Shown here: positions 1 through 10,694 of the stretch, piece after piece
How the letters are laid out: each line of letters opens with the position of its first letter
Numbering within the stretch: position 1 is the first letter of the stretch
NCBI GenBank assembly: GCA_019009955.1
Contig: CM032231.1
Span: 88,628,501-88,692,500 of the forward strand
Reading direction: 5' to 3'
Origin: Riptortus pedestris
Lineage: Eukaryota > Arthropoda > Insecta > Hemiptera > Alydidae
DNA: 64,000 nucleotides
Notes under the pieces: generated by a model
What the model saw: only the letters and a program-made list of their open reading frames with translations
What the model was told of the DNA's origin: nothing
Database searches by the model: none
Program-made: the position numbers and the translations under genes

Positions 1-850
1 CAGTTACAGTGTTGGGAGTAGGGTTCGTCCTCTCCAGTAAGTAAGTAAATTTGTGTCAGTCGTGAATGGCCAATTCTTAACCCTGTTAAGAAAACTTTTC
101 TTCTAAATAGTCTTTGTAGAAGGCCAATCACGGAAGTATGGCTTAGGTTCTCTAAGTTTATTATCAGTAGTAGCAAACCAAAATTTCTGCTATAAATTTA
201 GTGACATATTTTTTTGGGTTTAAATATCTTGGTGTGTACAATATGTGATTTACAATTCTTTTTTGGTGGCTGATTTGGCGAGTTCATCTACTTGTGTGCT
301 TTGTATAATGTTAGTATGTCCAGATAACTAGTACATTGTTATTATTTTGTTTATTGTTTGGATTTTGAGTAATATGTACAAGATGAGTGGATGAAGGAAA
401 AAAGCTAAGAGATTCAGTACACATTATAATGTCCATAGTTTCAGGTATGTTGTCTATTGCAAGTTTCAGAGCTTAAAGCTCAGCTGTGTATATGCTTGCT
501 TCATCTGGCAGCTTTAGTTGAAAGTTATCTGTGCCAACGATTGTCACTGCCCCTACTCCTTGGTCCGTTTTAGATCCATCCGTGTAAATAAATAGTTCTT
601 GTTCCTTGTCTGTTAGTGGTTTTTGGTAAAGATGTTCAGAAGTCGGGTTAGTTTTAGAGCACTGTGTTAGTGTTAAGTTAAAGTTCAGTTTGTCAGTTTT
701 CCAAGGATAATATGTTACTTTATATTTGTGTAAATATTTGTTCATTGAATAGAAGTGTTGTGTGTGTATTCGAGGAATCAGATTGGTAGAGGCTATTTTC
801 TTGAAGGGTATGCTGTATACTGTATGCCTGTTAAAAATGTTCATATGGTA
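1..850 (-). mobile_element. 3' part of a decayed non-LTR retrotransposon ORF2 (jockey/I-like): RNase H and C-terminus
   Basis: Read on the minus strand, 850-473 encodes an RNase H start with YTDGSKTDQGVGAVTIVG and then YTAEL, followed directly by an in-frame stop. Below 473 the frame continues as ALKLAIDN, DELAKSAT and finally RLTQIYLLTGEDEPYS plus QHC, the typical C-terminal end of jockey/I-clade ORF2, where the zinc-binding Cys/His motif follows. Several stops and at least one frameshift separate these blocks, so it is a dead copy. The element runs off the left edge, so its 3' UTR and tail are not visible. Clade assignment is by motif memory. Confidence 0.8.
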
Positions 851-1339
851 TTATTCAATTGTTTAATGTTATTTATCTTCTTGTTATGTTTTAAAAGGGT
901 GGAGTATTGTATCATCAGACCCCTGTAATTGTATAAACAAAATCCAGTATCTTTATCTATCTATAAATAGCTGATTTCTAAAATGCCAATACTAAATTGG
1001 CATGACTCATTTAATGAGTCATGTGCCTGGTGCTGATAGCTGAACTTTATCTTTAATATTATTTTTGAAATAGAATTTGTGCTAAAATACATTAGATTAT
1101 GATTTGTTTTCTATTTTTTATTTTATATACATTTATTTTGTTATTATCTATTTGCTAACGTATTTACAGATGAAATTACTACTACCGAAATTTATATGGG
1201 TAAAACTCTTATGGTTTGTCTGAGGGTCTATTTAAATTGGTGGGATAAAAGTTTTTTATGCCTTGTGGATCATTTGTGCAAAATTAAAATTTGTGTTTGT
1301 CTAGGCAGTAATAGTATGTTTGTTATTCTATCACTTAAA

Positions 1340-1740
1340 TAAAAGTCTGTCACTCAGGGCTGCATAAACTAATCAAATTCCCCACTTGCTGGAATACGAC
1401 TGGTCATCTCGTCTAGCCATCAATTCTGTATTTCTCCTGTAGTAAAAAGCCTATGTGCAAAGAAATTGAAATGTACACTGGAAATGTGATTTTTTTTGTG
1501 ACTAACATATTTAAGCTTGGAATAAGATGTTTCATAATATATTGTTAAAGTGTGGTAAGTGTAACTGGGGTTTACTGAAAGGTGAAAACAAAAAAAATAC
1601 AAATGAGTTGCTTAATATTTGAGAAAAATATTCAAAACAACAATTTAAAGAATTTACTTTGCAAGAAGATTTGTTATATAACGATTTTTTATTCGCCACA
1701 ATAATGGAGTTATTTTGAATTTTCCATGGGGTATGTTCAT
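1340..1740 (-). repeat. Degenerate Helentron-type (HINE-like) fragment, reverse orientation
   Basis: The start reads AGTCTGTCACTCAGGGCTGC, the reverse complement of the 3' stem-loop end shared by the better copies at 16458, 24500 and 56658. Internal blocks (GGTTTACTGAAAGGTGAAAAC; TTTTGAATTTTCCATGGGG) also match their reverse complement. The 5' half with the microsatellite is missing. Confidence 0.6.
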
Positions 1741-3770
1741 ATGGGTAAAGTTTTATAAAAAGCCTAAAATTATGTTATTCAAAACTATGGCAAGAGGGTG
1801 TTAAAAGAATGAATTGGGTAATACAGGTCTGATATTTCTGCCCAGAGATGCTCTTAGAATAATACTGTTAATCATCATCAAATTAATACCAATTCAGAAT
1901 GTTGAATTTTTCAGCCTCTAGCATGTTGATGGAGGGCGTCAAGTAGTAATCGAAAGTGGTGCCCCTTCCCAAGTGGCGACTGCCGATGACCCATTGATAC
2001 CTGTTAGTGCTGTTTCAATTCATCCTGTATTCATCTAGCCAACTGGAATGATTTTCCCATAATACTTAGCCGCCAACGTGCTATACTGGCTTGTTGTTCC
2101 TATGAACAGAAAATCCTGGTGTATACAACAGTAAAAACATCATGAATAGAGGAGAAAATTCTTTTTGAGCCAAGAATTGTTTGAGAGCTAGCCCTCTCAT
2201 AGCCTACATAAACTCATTAATGAGCATTAGCCTGTATGGGTGCATTTAACTTTTGTGTACCACTCGTTTATCCCCTCTGACTTGGAGTCAGTCAGAATTA
2301 AGACAAGGAGGACCTTGTTTATCTTGATGAACAAGTTTAAAACTTGAACACAAAATTGGATAATTTCCATAAAGTTCAGCCAAAAGGGCATAACGCTTTC
2401 AGTACTTTCATTATTCACAAATAATTTTATTTTCTCAATACAATAAACATTTTATTATAATCATTTTAATAATTTACATATTTTGCCCTAATTACAACTT
2501 TTTGTCAGTTAGTGTAGACCACGAATATGAACATATTGTGAAAAAAAAATTAAGACTCAAAGGTTTTACTAAAATGGTTAGTCTTTTGTTTTAATGAATT
2601 CAAAGTATTGTATGGTTCCAGTTCAAATATAATGTGGATTTATTACCAGATCTTAGTATTTCAGTTTTTATAGATGATTGGGGGGGGGGTTATTAATCTT
2701 TCTAAGTATTATCAAGTATACATTTAGATAGCCAGCCTGGGCTGAAAAAAGGCAATATAAATGCTGTTTCATTCAGGGGGGAAAAAATTGATTATTCATC
2801 TATTGATTTATTGATTTTTCACTCATAAGTTTTTATAGTAACTTAAAAACTCGGCTCTTTTAGAGACAAGAATTAAAAAAGAAAAGTGGTTGGAGATAAA
2901 ATGCTTGTTCAGTAATTCTATCCGTAGGATTGTGTTTTGTAAACAATGCATGTAACTGGAGAAGTTGATTGTCTTGCCATTTTATGCTTTAGGCACCAAG
3001 GTCTTAGCCATATACCCTTTTCTTTGTTATATAGGAGCTTTGAACATTTTATTTTTCATTTTTTCTTTCAATTTAGTTAGAAAATAATATTAATGATTAG
3101 TATTCAAAGAACAATTGTTTGATGAAAAGGAAGGGAATACTTTTGTTTCAAGCACTAGCTATCTATTTGTGTAATAGTGTACAAGACTTTATAATTATTA
3201 AAAAAATATTTTGTAATTTTGATAATCATTATTATGGCTGTAAAGAGGATGGGGAAATAAATAAAAAATATTATTTTACAAAAATCTTCCATTGTTACTT
3301 TTAATTGAAAAATATTAATCTTTATATAAGTGAGTTTTAAATCTCTTGTTAAATATAATCCATTATTTCTCTCATTTAATTTATATCTTAATTATTATTA
3401 TTTTTTTTAAAACGTCTACTTTTTGCTCCTTTGTTATTTCTGTCCCGGTGAATTATACTCCTTTCTCAAGTTTTTTACTTTTCTTGTACTAGGAACAGAA
3501 AATGTCAGCAGTCCACAAAGAAATGAAAAAAAAAAACAATAAAATCTTCTTTTTTATTTTTTCTTCAATAAATTTACAATTTTGTTACTTTTATTATTAC
3601 AATAGGTCAGTATTTAACTATTGGAGAAATAATTTTTGAGCCATTTAACTTTGATCTCTTATTCAAACCTTTTTAATGCTTACTAAAATATACGAGCTAA
3701 CTTATTACCGAATAATTTGTCATACTGTGGCTGATCGGAATGGAATATTTCTAGGTGTTCGTCCTATCTA
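1741..3770. other. Intergenic stretch without recognised genes
   Basis: This is AT-rich DNA with homopolymer runs (for example G9 near 2682). The short ORFs here lack family resemblance and splice context. I see no RNA gene or clear repeat boundary. Confidence 0.5.
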
Positions 3771-3779
3771 GCCTGAGTG

Positions 3780-3893
3780 AAACTTAGTGTTTTAGTTTGT
3801 CAGTTCATTACTAAATAAAATAAATTCCTGTCTACATGAGAATCGAACCCACGACTCTAGGTTTACTTACTGCATTAAGACCACCATAATTTA
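3780..3893 (-). repeat. tRNA-derived SINE fragment (reverse)
   Basis: It contains AATCGAACCCACGACTCTAG, the reverse complement of a pol III B-box region, and the TTCATTACTAAATAAA block shared with the SINE copies at 25305 and 48049. The tail half is missing. Confidence 0.55.
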
Positions 3894-3894
3894 T

Positions 3895-5140
3895 TTATTG
3901 CATCACCAAATATTTAGGGACTGCAAACAAAAGCACTTGAGATACTCTACAAGGAGGCTATACTACCATCACTCACTTCTGATAGACACACTTGGTATTC
4001 TGTACTACAGAAATAATACAACATCCTAAAACTTCAACAAATACAAAGGTTTATGGCCCTGAAATTAATAAAGGGTTGCAAAACAGTGTCCTATGATGCT
4101 GCATGTGTGATGGCAAAAATTGTACCAATTGATCTCAATCCCAAGCAGTACGCAACACAGTACAAACTCTTCAAAATGGCTCAAGGTAACAGTGTATAGC
4201 TTCTAAAGAAATAGTATGTCCCATGCATTATACCCAGTGGATACACCCTGCTCTGTATTCCAAAATATCACTTAATAAATCTAACAAACCTTGCACTGAA
4301 TTTTACACTGATGGTAGCCGAGATTGAGGAAACTTTGGCTTTGCTTTTCAGTTTTCAAGGGTAAAGATTTGATTGACATTAACAAATTTAAATTAGGACA
4401 CCGTTGCACAAATAATCAGACCGAGATTTCTCCAATTTTGCCTATTCTCAAGATCCTATGTTATATTCAATCACACCAAACAAATTTCAAAACAATTACA
4501 ATTTGCACAGATAGTAAAATTAACTACAATCACTTAATAACTGTTCAATTTTAATTTTACTCTTTCAACAACAATTTGACATAAATGTTGTATGGATTCG
4601 TTGACATTCTGGAATTTTGGATAATGAAGTTGCTTATAAAGCAGTCAGCTTCTAAATCTTCCAAAATTACAGTATGCTACTCAGAAATTCCGAAGACACA
4701 CCTTAAACATTTATTACAAACGGATAAATAAGCGAAGGGCAACAAAATTGGACAAGAACAAATAAATGACAACATTTAAAGTCTTTCATTCCCGACATTG
4801 CAGAATATTTGAACAAGAAAGAAATACTTCACTTGGTTGACTTCTACACAACACAATTACTAACAGGACATAGCTCACTTACTACTTAAGTGTACCTCCA
4901 TAGATTGAAACTGGCAAACAACCCACCAGGCCCATGTGATTTTAAAACTGAACATGAGTACCCATCTCATACAGGCTATGAAATGCAAGGCATCTTTTAA
5001 AACAGTCAGTGATGAAATAACAAACTGATGGCCTGTTGAGAGAAAAATTTTATTCTATAAATGCAATTAAGGACTTAGGAAATTTGCAGAAGCACTATAC
5101 CAGAAAATAAGTTATTGGAATAAATATTATGGGTAAACTG
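3895..5140 (+). mobile_element. R1-clade-like non-LTR retrotransposon remnant (end of RT, RNase H, C-terminus)
   Basis: Plus-strand frames give, in order: the end of the reverse-transcriptase domain (KTVSYDAACVMAKIVPIDL); an RNase H domain (FYTDGSRD, a stop, then FKLGHRCTNNQTEISPI and TICTDS); and the C-terminal LLTGHSSLTT / LHRLKLANNPPGPC block. This order and wording resemble R1-clade and jockey-clade LINE ORF2. Stops and frame changes occur in every block, so it is inactive. The 5' end and most of the RT domain are absent, as expected for a 5'-truncated insertion. Confidence 0.75.
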
Positions 5141-5154
5141 TTTATAATATAAAA

Positions 5155-5510
5155 AGTATGACACGCAGGGGTTGCGTAAACTAAGCATATTTCCAATGTG
5201 CTGGTATGATTCACCAGTAATCTCATCTCACCACATATTCTCTTATTTCAATGAATAGGGAAGTGAGTTTACTGAAAGCTGAAAACTAAAAAGCATGAAT
5301 AACTCAGTTCATATTTGAGTTATGAAAAACTGCATAGAACAACAATTATAGACTATCAATAATTTATTAAGATGGGTTCTATAATATTTTACGATCCGAC
5401 TCGTAATGTCAGAGATATTTTGAATTTTCGAATCCCCCCCTCTAAACCCCCACTATTTCAAGTCCGATTTCTGCAAATAACAAATATAGTATTTAGTGTT
5501 CACTGAAACA
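5155..5510 (-). repeat. Degenerate Helentron-type (HINE-like) fragment, reverse orientation
   Basis: It begins with GACACGCAGGGGTTGCGTAA, the reverse complement of the family's 3' stem-loop, and continues with GGTTTACTGAAAGCTGAAAA-like and CCCCCCTCTAAACCCCC blocks that match the internal part of the full copies in reverse. The microsatellite and 5' end are absent. Confidence 0.65.
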
Positions 5511-5658
5511 GTTAAGTATCAATTATCCTAGAAATAAAATAATCATTTTGAAAGAAAATCGTAAAATCTTCAGTCAAATAGTCAATGACGCCATCACTTT
5601 GCATTTGCATGTATCTCCCGTTAATAATTTGATCCATGATATAACAGCTCATTATTAA

Positions 5659-6036
5659 CAGGTTAACTGCTGTTGTTATTTGGCCGTACTAGCCCTATAT
5701 GCGGAACATGCCCCCGGGGGCATGCCCGGTAGTATTCGTCTTAGGCGGTACATGCAACCTTTTTTTGTAATCTGTTTTTTAACAATACCTAATAGTCGAA
5801 GGAAACGAGATAATTTTAGGTTTTGTTGCTGAATCATTGCAACTAACATCAGTAAATTGACAGTAAAAGCAGGAAGAGGATCAAGTAATATTATATCATA
5901 AAAAAACTGTATACAAAAAAAAAAGTAATTTGACATATGTTATCCGCTGCACTGAGGTAATGATGTTTTAAAACTGAAACCGCACACACATTGGGAGCGG
6001 TGCATGCCCCCGGGGGCATACACAGCATCTAACGTG
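5659..6036. mobile_element. 378-bp TTAA-flanked non-autonomous element (piggyBac-like), GC-palindrome bearing
   Basis: TTAA lies immediately on both sides (5655-5658 and 6037-6040). The two ends are imperfect inverted repeats: CAGGTTAACTGCTG at the left and CACGTTAGATGCTG read inward from the right, 10 of 14 identical. Each side also carries a GC-rich palindrome, ATGCCCCCGGGGGCAT, at 5708-5723 and 6004-6019, which stands out in this AT-rich region. The TTAA duplication fits the piggyBac superfamily. No transposase is evident; an 86-codon minus-strand ORF inside has no motif I recognise. Confidence 0.6.
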
Positions 6037-6049
6037 TTAATATAATTAA

Positions 6050-6345
6050 TATAACATGAGTGGGAGTGGGGGTTTACTAAAGGTTGAAAAAATTCAAATA
6101 TATTGGTCAATATTCATGATATAGAAAATAAGTTATAACAACATTGATAGACAGTTGAATTTTCAATATGATTGGTTCTATACAAATTCTTCGATTTGAC
6201 TTTAAAAACAGTGATGTTTTAAATGTTGAAAATTCCCCCCTATAAACCCCCCCCCCTGTCTGATTTCATATGTTAATGAACTTGAGCTTTAGTTTTACAT
6301 AAAACACTCATATATTGTGTTTGGTAATGATAAGACAAAAATTGC
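6050..6345 (-). repeat. Helentron-type (HINE-like) internal fragment, reverse
   Basis: AACATGAGTGGGAGTGGGGG, GGTTTACTAAAGGTTGAAAA and TATAAACCCCCCCCCC match, in reverse, the internal half of the full-length copies. Neither terminus is present. Confidence 0.55.
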
Positions 6346-7066
6346 ACTAGAGCAGTAACAGCCATAGAGAGAGAGATCATATCTTTTAATTATATATTTG
6401 CCTTTTACTGCTTTAAAACTGATGTCTAAAAACAGTGCAATGCATTCAAGTCTTACATGGTTCCTATTTCTATATTTCTTCAGGCAGGAATTTCATAATT
6501 CTTGATAGGCTTCCACTAGCTCAATTAACTTGAATACTGAGATCTAGAGCATAGAGAATTATATATATTCTGTGTACACAATATGATTGGTCTAGTTGGA
6601 CAGTCTACCTAGAACATGGAGTAACTCTCACTTGAGAGCTCTACCAGCTGAGTACACTCCTCATAGAGAACTCTAGCTAGGCTCACTCCTTATCAGAAGC
6701 CTACAGAACATAGGTACCTTTAAGGATTTACTTACTTCTTATTTGTTGAACCTCTTCATTCTGTGTTTTGACAACTGACCTCTTGCTTTATAACTGTTTA
6801 AAATATCAATACACTTGGTAACCTGAAGTGGTTAGTTCAATTTCTATGTGGGCAATAGGAATTTATTATAGAACTTTTTATTCATCATTATTTAATATCA
6901 TTACATTTTAAGCTGATTGTAATATTACTGGTATATTCCTAATGCAACAACACACGTTTACTTAAATTTTAGAACCATGTATTAACAGATATTTTTATCT
7001 AATTTGTTTTATTTTCATTTTTATATTATTTACCAGCATAATTCTTAAACTTATTTTATCCAATAG
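6346..7066. other. No gene recognised; upstream intron of the CaaX-protein gene
   Basis: Nothing with coding character is visible. The stretch ends in a polypyrimidine-poor acceptor (CCAATAG) directly before the exon at 7067. Confidence 0.45.
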
Positions 7067-10000
7067 GTCTTCTATTGACAGAAGGTCAACTTCGAGGGAA
7101 ATACCTCCTCTTACTCCTTTACATCGGCTCAAGAGATTTAAGGTAAAAAATAAACCATTTGATGCTTATTATTCACTTTAATTACTAGTTTTGTGTGTGT
7201 GTGTTGTATACATGTTCCTAAGTTCAATGAAATACAGTTACTTTGTATTAAGTAGTATAAGTATTTTCTTTTTGTCCGATAACTCAATGTAAATAAAGTA
7301 CTAATTGAAGGAATGATTTTAGGTTTCAAGAAAATGTTTTATTTAAAATTCTATCATGACAAATAGTATTTATTTATTAATGTCCACTTTTTGTAATTAA
7401 GGCTAACTGGGGCGGGTTATCTGCAGGTTACAACCATTTTCTAGCCAGGGTGGGACTAAGCATTTTATTTAATGAATTTCGCCACTTAATAAATTCCTAT
7501 TGCCAAGGTGGGAATCGAACTCGCCACTCTAGGTTACCAGAAGTAGTATTTACTTTACTTTATTGTTCTTTGGTATTCCTAAAGAAATTGCTCATTAATT
7601 TACCAAAATTAAAAAAAATCGTTCTTATACATAAAAAACCTACCCAGATATAACAATTAGGGCTAATCTAGGGAATGCGGTTACAAAATTTGCCACTAGA
7701 ATATTTATATTCATGGAATTTAGGGTCCGAAATCTGATAGGATCTGTATTCATAAAATTTAGAGTTCTAGGTTTGATTTTTCTATGGAACTCTAAATTTA
7801 TTGATTAGTGAAGTTACTAAGTAAAATGTTAATCTTATATTTTCTAGGTAAATTATCCCAATTAAGCTTGAGAATCTAATTAGGAAAAATAAAAATAAGT
7901 AAAATAATTGGCAAGATAAAGCAGCAGTCCTCAAATTTCTTTGCTGACGGAATCCTAAAATAAAACAAAAATGTGTTAATGTGCATTCTTTATTAATAAT
8001 CATAATACGATTACAATGTAACAGTTACTTCGTACATAACAAATATAATAATAGAAGAAATTAAAAGAAATCTAATAGGGAGTATGAAACTGTTTTGTTT
8101 TTTTTCCCCCCATTAATTGGTTGATATCAGGTTTGATAGTAGAGTCTCATATCAGGTTCGGCATCCATTCTATTGCAGTATTTTGTTTTCGTGGTTGCAA
8201 AGGTTGAGAATCCTGTTTTGTACAATTATGTTGTTGGGAATGGGAGAAGAACATTCAGGGTCATTTTGGCAAGCATTGAATATTCATTACGGATTCTGCA
8301 CTAAAAATCGTCGAGGCATCGTTTCGAACAGTAACTCCATACTTGTGTCTGATGCCATTTCTAAAAAAGTTCTAAAAATTTGTATATTTTGTTGGACATA
8401 CGTGGTCGCTTTTATTGTCCAGGCTTCAAGCTTGAAGATTCTCAAGATACTCGAGTCTTTTGATAAACAAATAAACCGAAATAAAAATTGAAATGCAAAT
8501 TGGCAGTGCAAACAATTCTCAACTTTATGTTTAGCATTAGAGCCAAAAGTCGCTTGTCCACAACTATAGTGCCTAATCTGAGAGGTGGCTTTTATCAAAG
8601 GGACTGGGTGCACACACATAGATACCTACATGTGGCGGCATAGTGCGATTGTTCTGTGGTGGCGACTAAGTTTGGCTGTCCCTTGTGATGCATCACGTCA
8701 AAGTCTCCCGAACGCATGTATCATGAAACAGTAGACCAGAGAGAAGTGTTTTGAATTTTTTAAACTTCACAAATTTAACAAACTTAAACAAATTTTTTGA
8801 GTTTTTCTAAATTCTTGTGAAGTCCCCAAAGGGGTTTCGTGGAAGCACACTTTGAGTATGGCTGAGATAGAGGATAATAACTGTTATTACTTCAAGTGCT
8901 AGAAAATTCCAAAAACATATGCAAGTTATTTTCCCTTCAAAAATGTGTATTCGTTAATCTTAAAAATTGAAAAGGAATAAAAAGTGAATCTTATTAAATG
9001 TTTGCCATTCGAAAATCAGCTATAGTACACATATAAAATGTCATTTCTCCTAATTTTACTCTTAAAAAGTTGTTACTATTTCATAAACTAAATCATATGA
9101 TATAGTTTAGAAAAGTTATAAACATTTTATGGTAGATAGTTTAAAGAAGCATCTTGAGATTATATTTATATAACTCCCATATACTCCTATTCAATTAAAT
9201 ATATGCTAGTCACATTAAAGCTATTGAAGATGGAGAGGGCCAATACGAAATAATTCTGTTAAAATGTGAAACCGATTATTTTTTTTCCACAACTGTGATC
9301 ATTCCTTTACTTTTAAAAAATTGGTGTTCAAAATAAATACAAATAGTTTTAAAAAGTCAAATTTACATTTTCACTTTACCTCAAGCTTAATAAACATAAT
9401 TTAGTAAATTAAATTTAGAGCAACACATTCATTAGTATTGATAAATATTTTTATTTTCTAGGCTATTCGAGATAAAAATCTTAATAAGAATAAAAAAATG
9501 TCAGAAGAAAAGAAGTCTGAGGTTCAGGTGGAAGAAAAAAGTACTGCAGGAGCACATGATGTAAAAGATATTAAAGAAGAATCAGCAGTTCATGCTGTGA
9601 AAACAAATATTTCAGAAATTAATGAAGAGGTAACTAAAGATGATAGGGATTTGCTTAATGGTAAAGAAGGAATAATAGGGGACGATCAAGATGATTTAAA
9701 AGGAGAAATTATTCAAAATGGACTAAATATTGATGAACATAGCAAAAATGGTTCTTGCAAATTATTGGAATCAGTCAGGGTTGATGATAACCAGTGTATA
9801 AGAGTTGAAGTTGACCCTAGCACAAATGGCCCTGTTTCCACGAGCAAAGATGAGGAAATACCTCCAGAAGTTAAGAAATTCTCTGAACTTCAGGACAATA
9901 ATGATGTTGAGAAAAAAATTGAGTGTATTGATAATAAAGTAGAAGGTATAGATGAATGTAGAAGTATTAAAGATTCTTCTGTCAATCCCGCTGCGGAAGA

Positions 10001-10694
10001 AAATTTCACTCTTCTAGACCATGCAAAGAAAGAAGGTTCTGTAGAGAGTGATGTAGATTCAGATTCATCTTCTTCTACTTTTCCTGCCGACAAGTTCTTA
10101 ACAACTTCCTCTGAAGACATTTTAGAAACTGTTGGAATCAACGAAGAAAATTCAGACGAAGAAATTGATGTTGATAGAGTCTCTACTAATAGCAGTGAGA
10201 GCATAAAAGAAAGTACCAAAAATGATGAAGATGTAACTGAAGACAATGTTTACACCAAAAACATAAAACCAGCTGAAATGCCCAGTAAAATCCCACGTAG
10301 CGTATTTAACAGTGGAAGCAGTTATAAAACAGCTTATGGAAGCCTAAGTAGGATTAGTGGCCGCAGAGCAGTTGGTGCTGCTTATAGGACAACCTCTAGA
10401 AAGCGAAAAGCAGAAGAGGAACTTGAATCAATGGCTAATGGGAAGAGGTTAAGTAGCCCTTCTCAACCAAGCCCACGATGGAAATTCTTTCGCCCCTCTA
10501 TTTCAAATCTTTGGTCACCAAGAAAAACTCCTTATGATTTTTCTGTGACTTCGACACCTTTCAAGAATATTGATGATTCTATGGCTGTTAATGTTGATGA
10601 GGAAACCATGGATTGTCATCTTAATGATTCCGATCTTTTTTTGGAAGATAAATCAGTTAGTAAAAGATCTAAATGGGGTTGCAATATTATGTAG
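7067..10694 (+). CDS. Acidic nuclear-type protein with C-terminal CaaX prenylation box (5' end outside the visible exons)
   Basis: Two exons are supported: 7067-7142 (acceptor AATAG, donor GTAAAA) and 9462-10694 (acceptor TTTTCTAG). The join is in frame and stop-free, giving a basic stretch (SSIDRRSTSREIPPLTPLHR, then LKRFKAIRDKN) upstream of the first ATG of the large exon (9498). That ATG is therefore probably internal and earlier coding exons lie further left. The visible part is about 435 residues: a long acidic, Ser/Asp/Glu-rich region, then a basic part with a likely nuclear localisation signal (TSRKRKAEEE), SP/TP sites (SSPSQPSPRW, SPRKTPY), and the end SKWGCNIM. CNIM fits a CaaX box, and terminal Met favours farnesylation. 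NLS plus farnesyl box recalls lamins and Drosophila Kugelkern, but no lamin rod is present. Homology is not claimed. A likely poly(A) signal AATAAA lies near 10991. Confidence 0.75.
7143..9461 (+). other. Intron of the CaaX-protein gene
   Basis: It is bounded by GTAAAA and TTTTCTAG. It contains a reverse SINE at 7368-7539. ORFs on both strands around 8117-8619 overlap each other and have no family resemblance. No other feature was identified. Confidence 0.6.
7368..7539 (-). repeat. tRNA-derived SINE, reverse, 5'-truncated
   Basis: TTTATTAATGTCCACTTTTT is the reverse of the family tail, followed by the CTAGCCAGGGTGGGA block and the B-box region GGGAATCGAACTCGCCACTC. The tRNA-like head stops after the B box. 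Confidence 0.8.

Noticed and set aside
473..844. 123-codon minus ORF as a host gene
   Set aside because: It contains the YTDGSK RNase H motif, and the next frames continue as a broken LINE ORF2, so it is transposon debris.
5676..5936. 86-codon minus ORF inside the TTAA-flanked element as a transposase remnant
   Set aside because: No conserved piggyBac motif could be recognised and it crosses the GC palindrome, so coding is unsupported.
8117..8619. Overlapping ORFs on both strands (124 and 110 codons)
   Set aside because: They lie in an intron, overlap antisense and have no family resemblance or splice context.
9890..10246. 118-codon antisense ORF
   Set aside because: Shadow of the acidic, Ser/Glu-rich coding exon on the plus strand.
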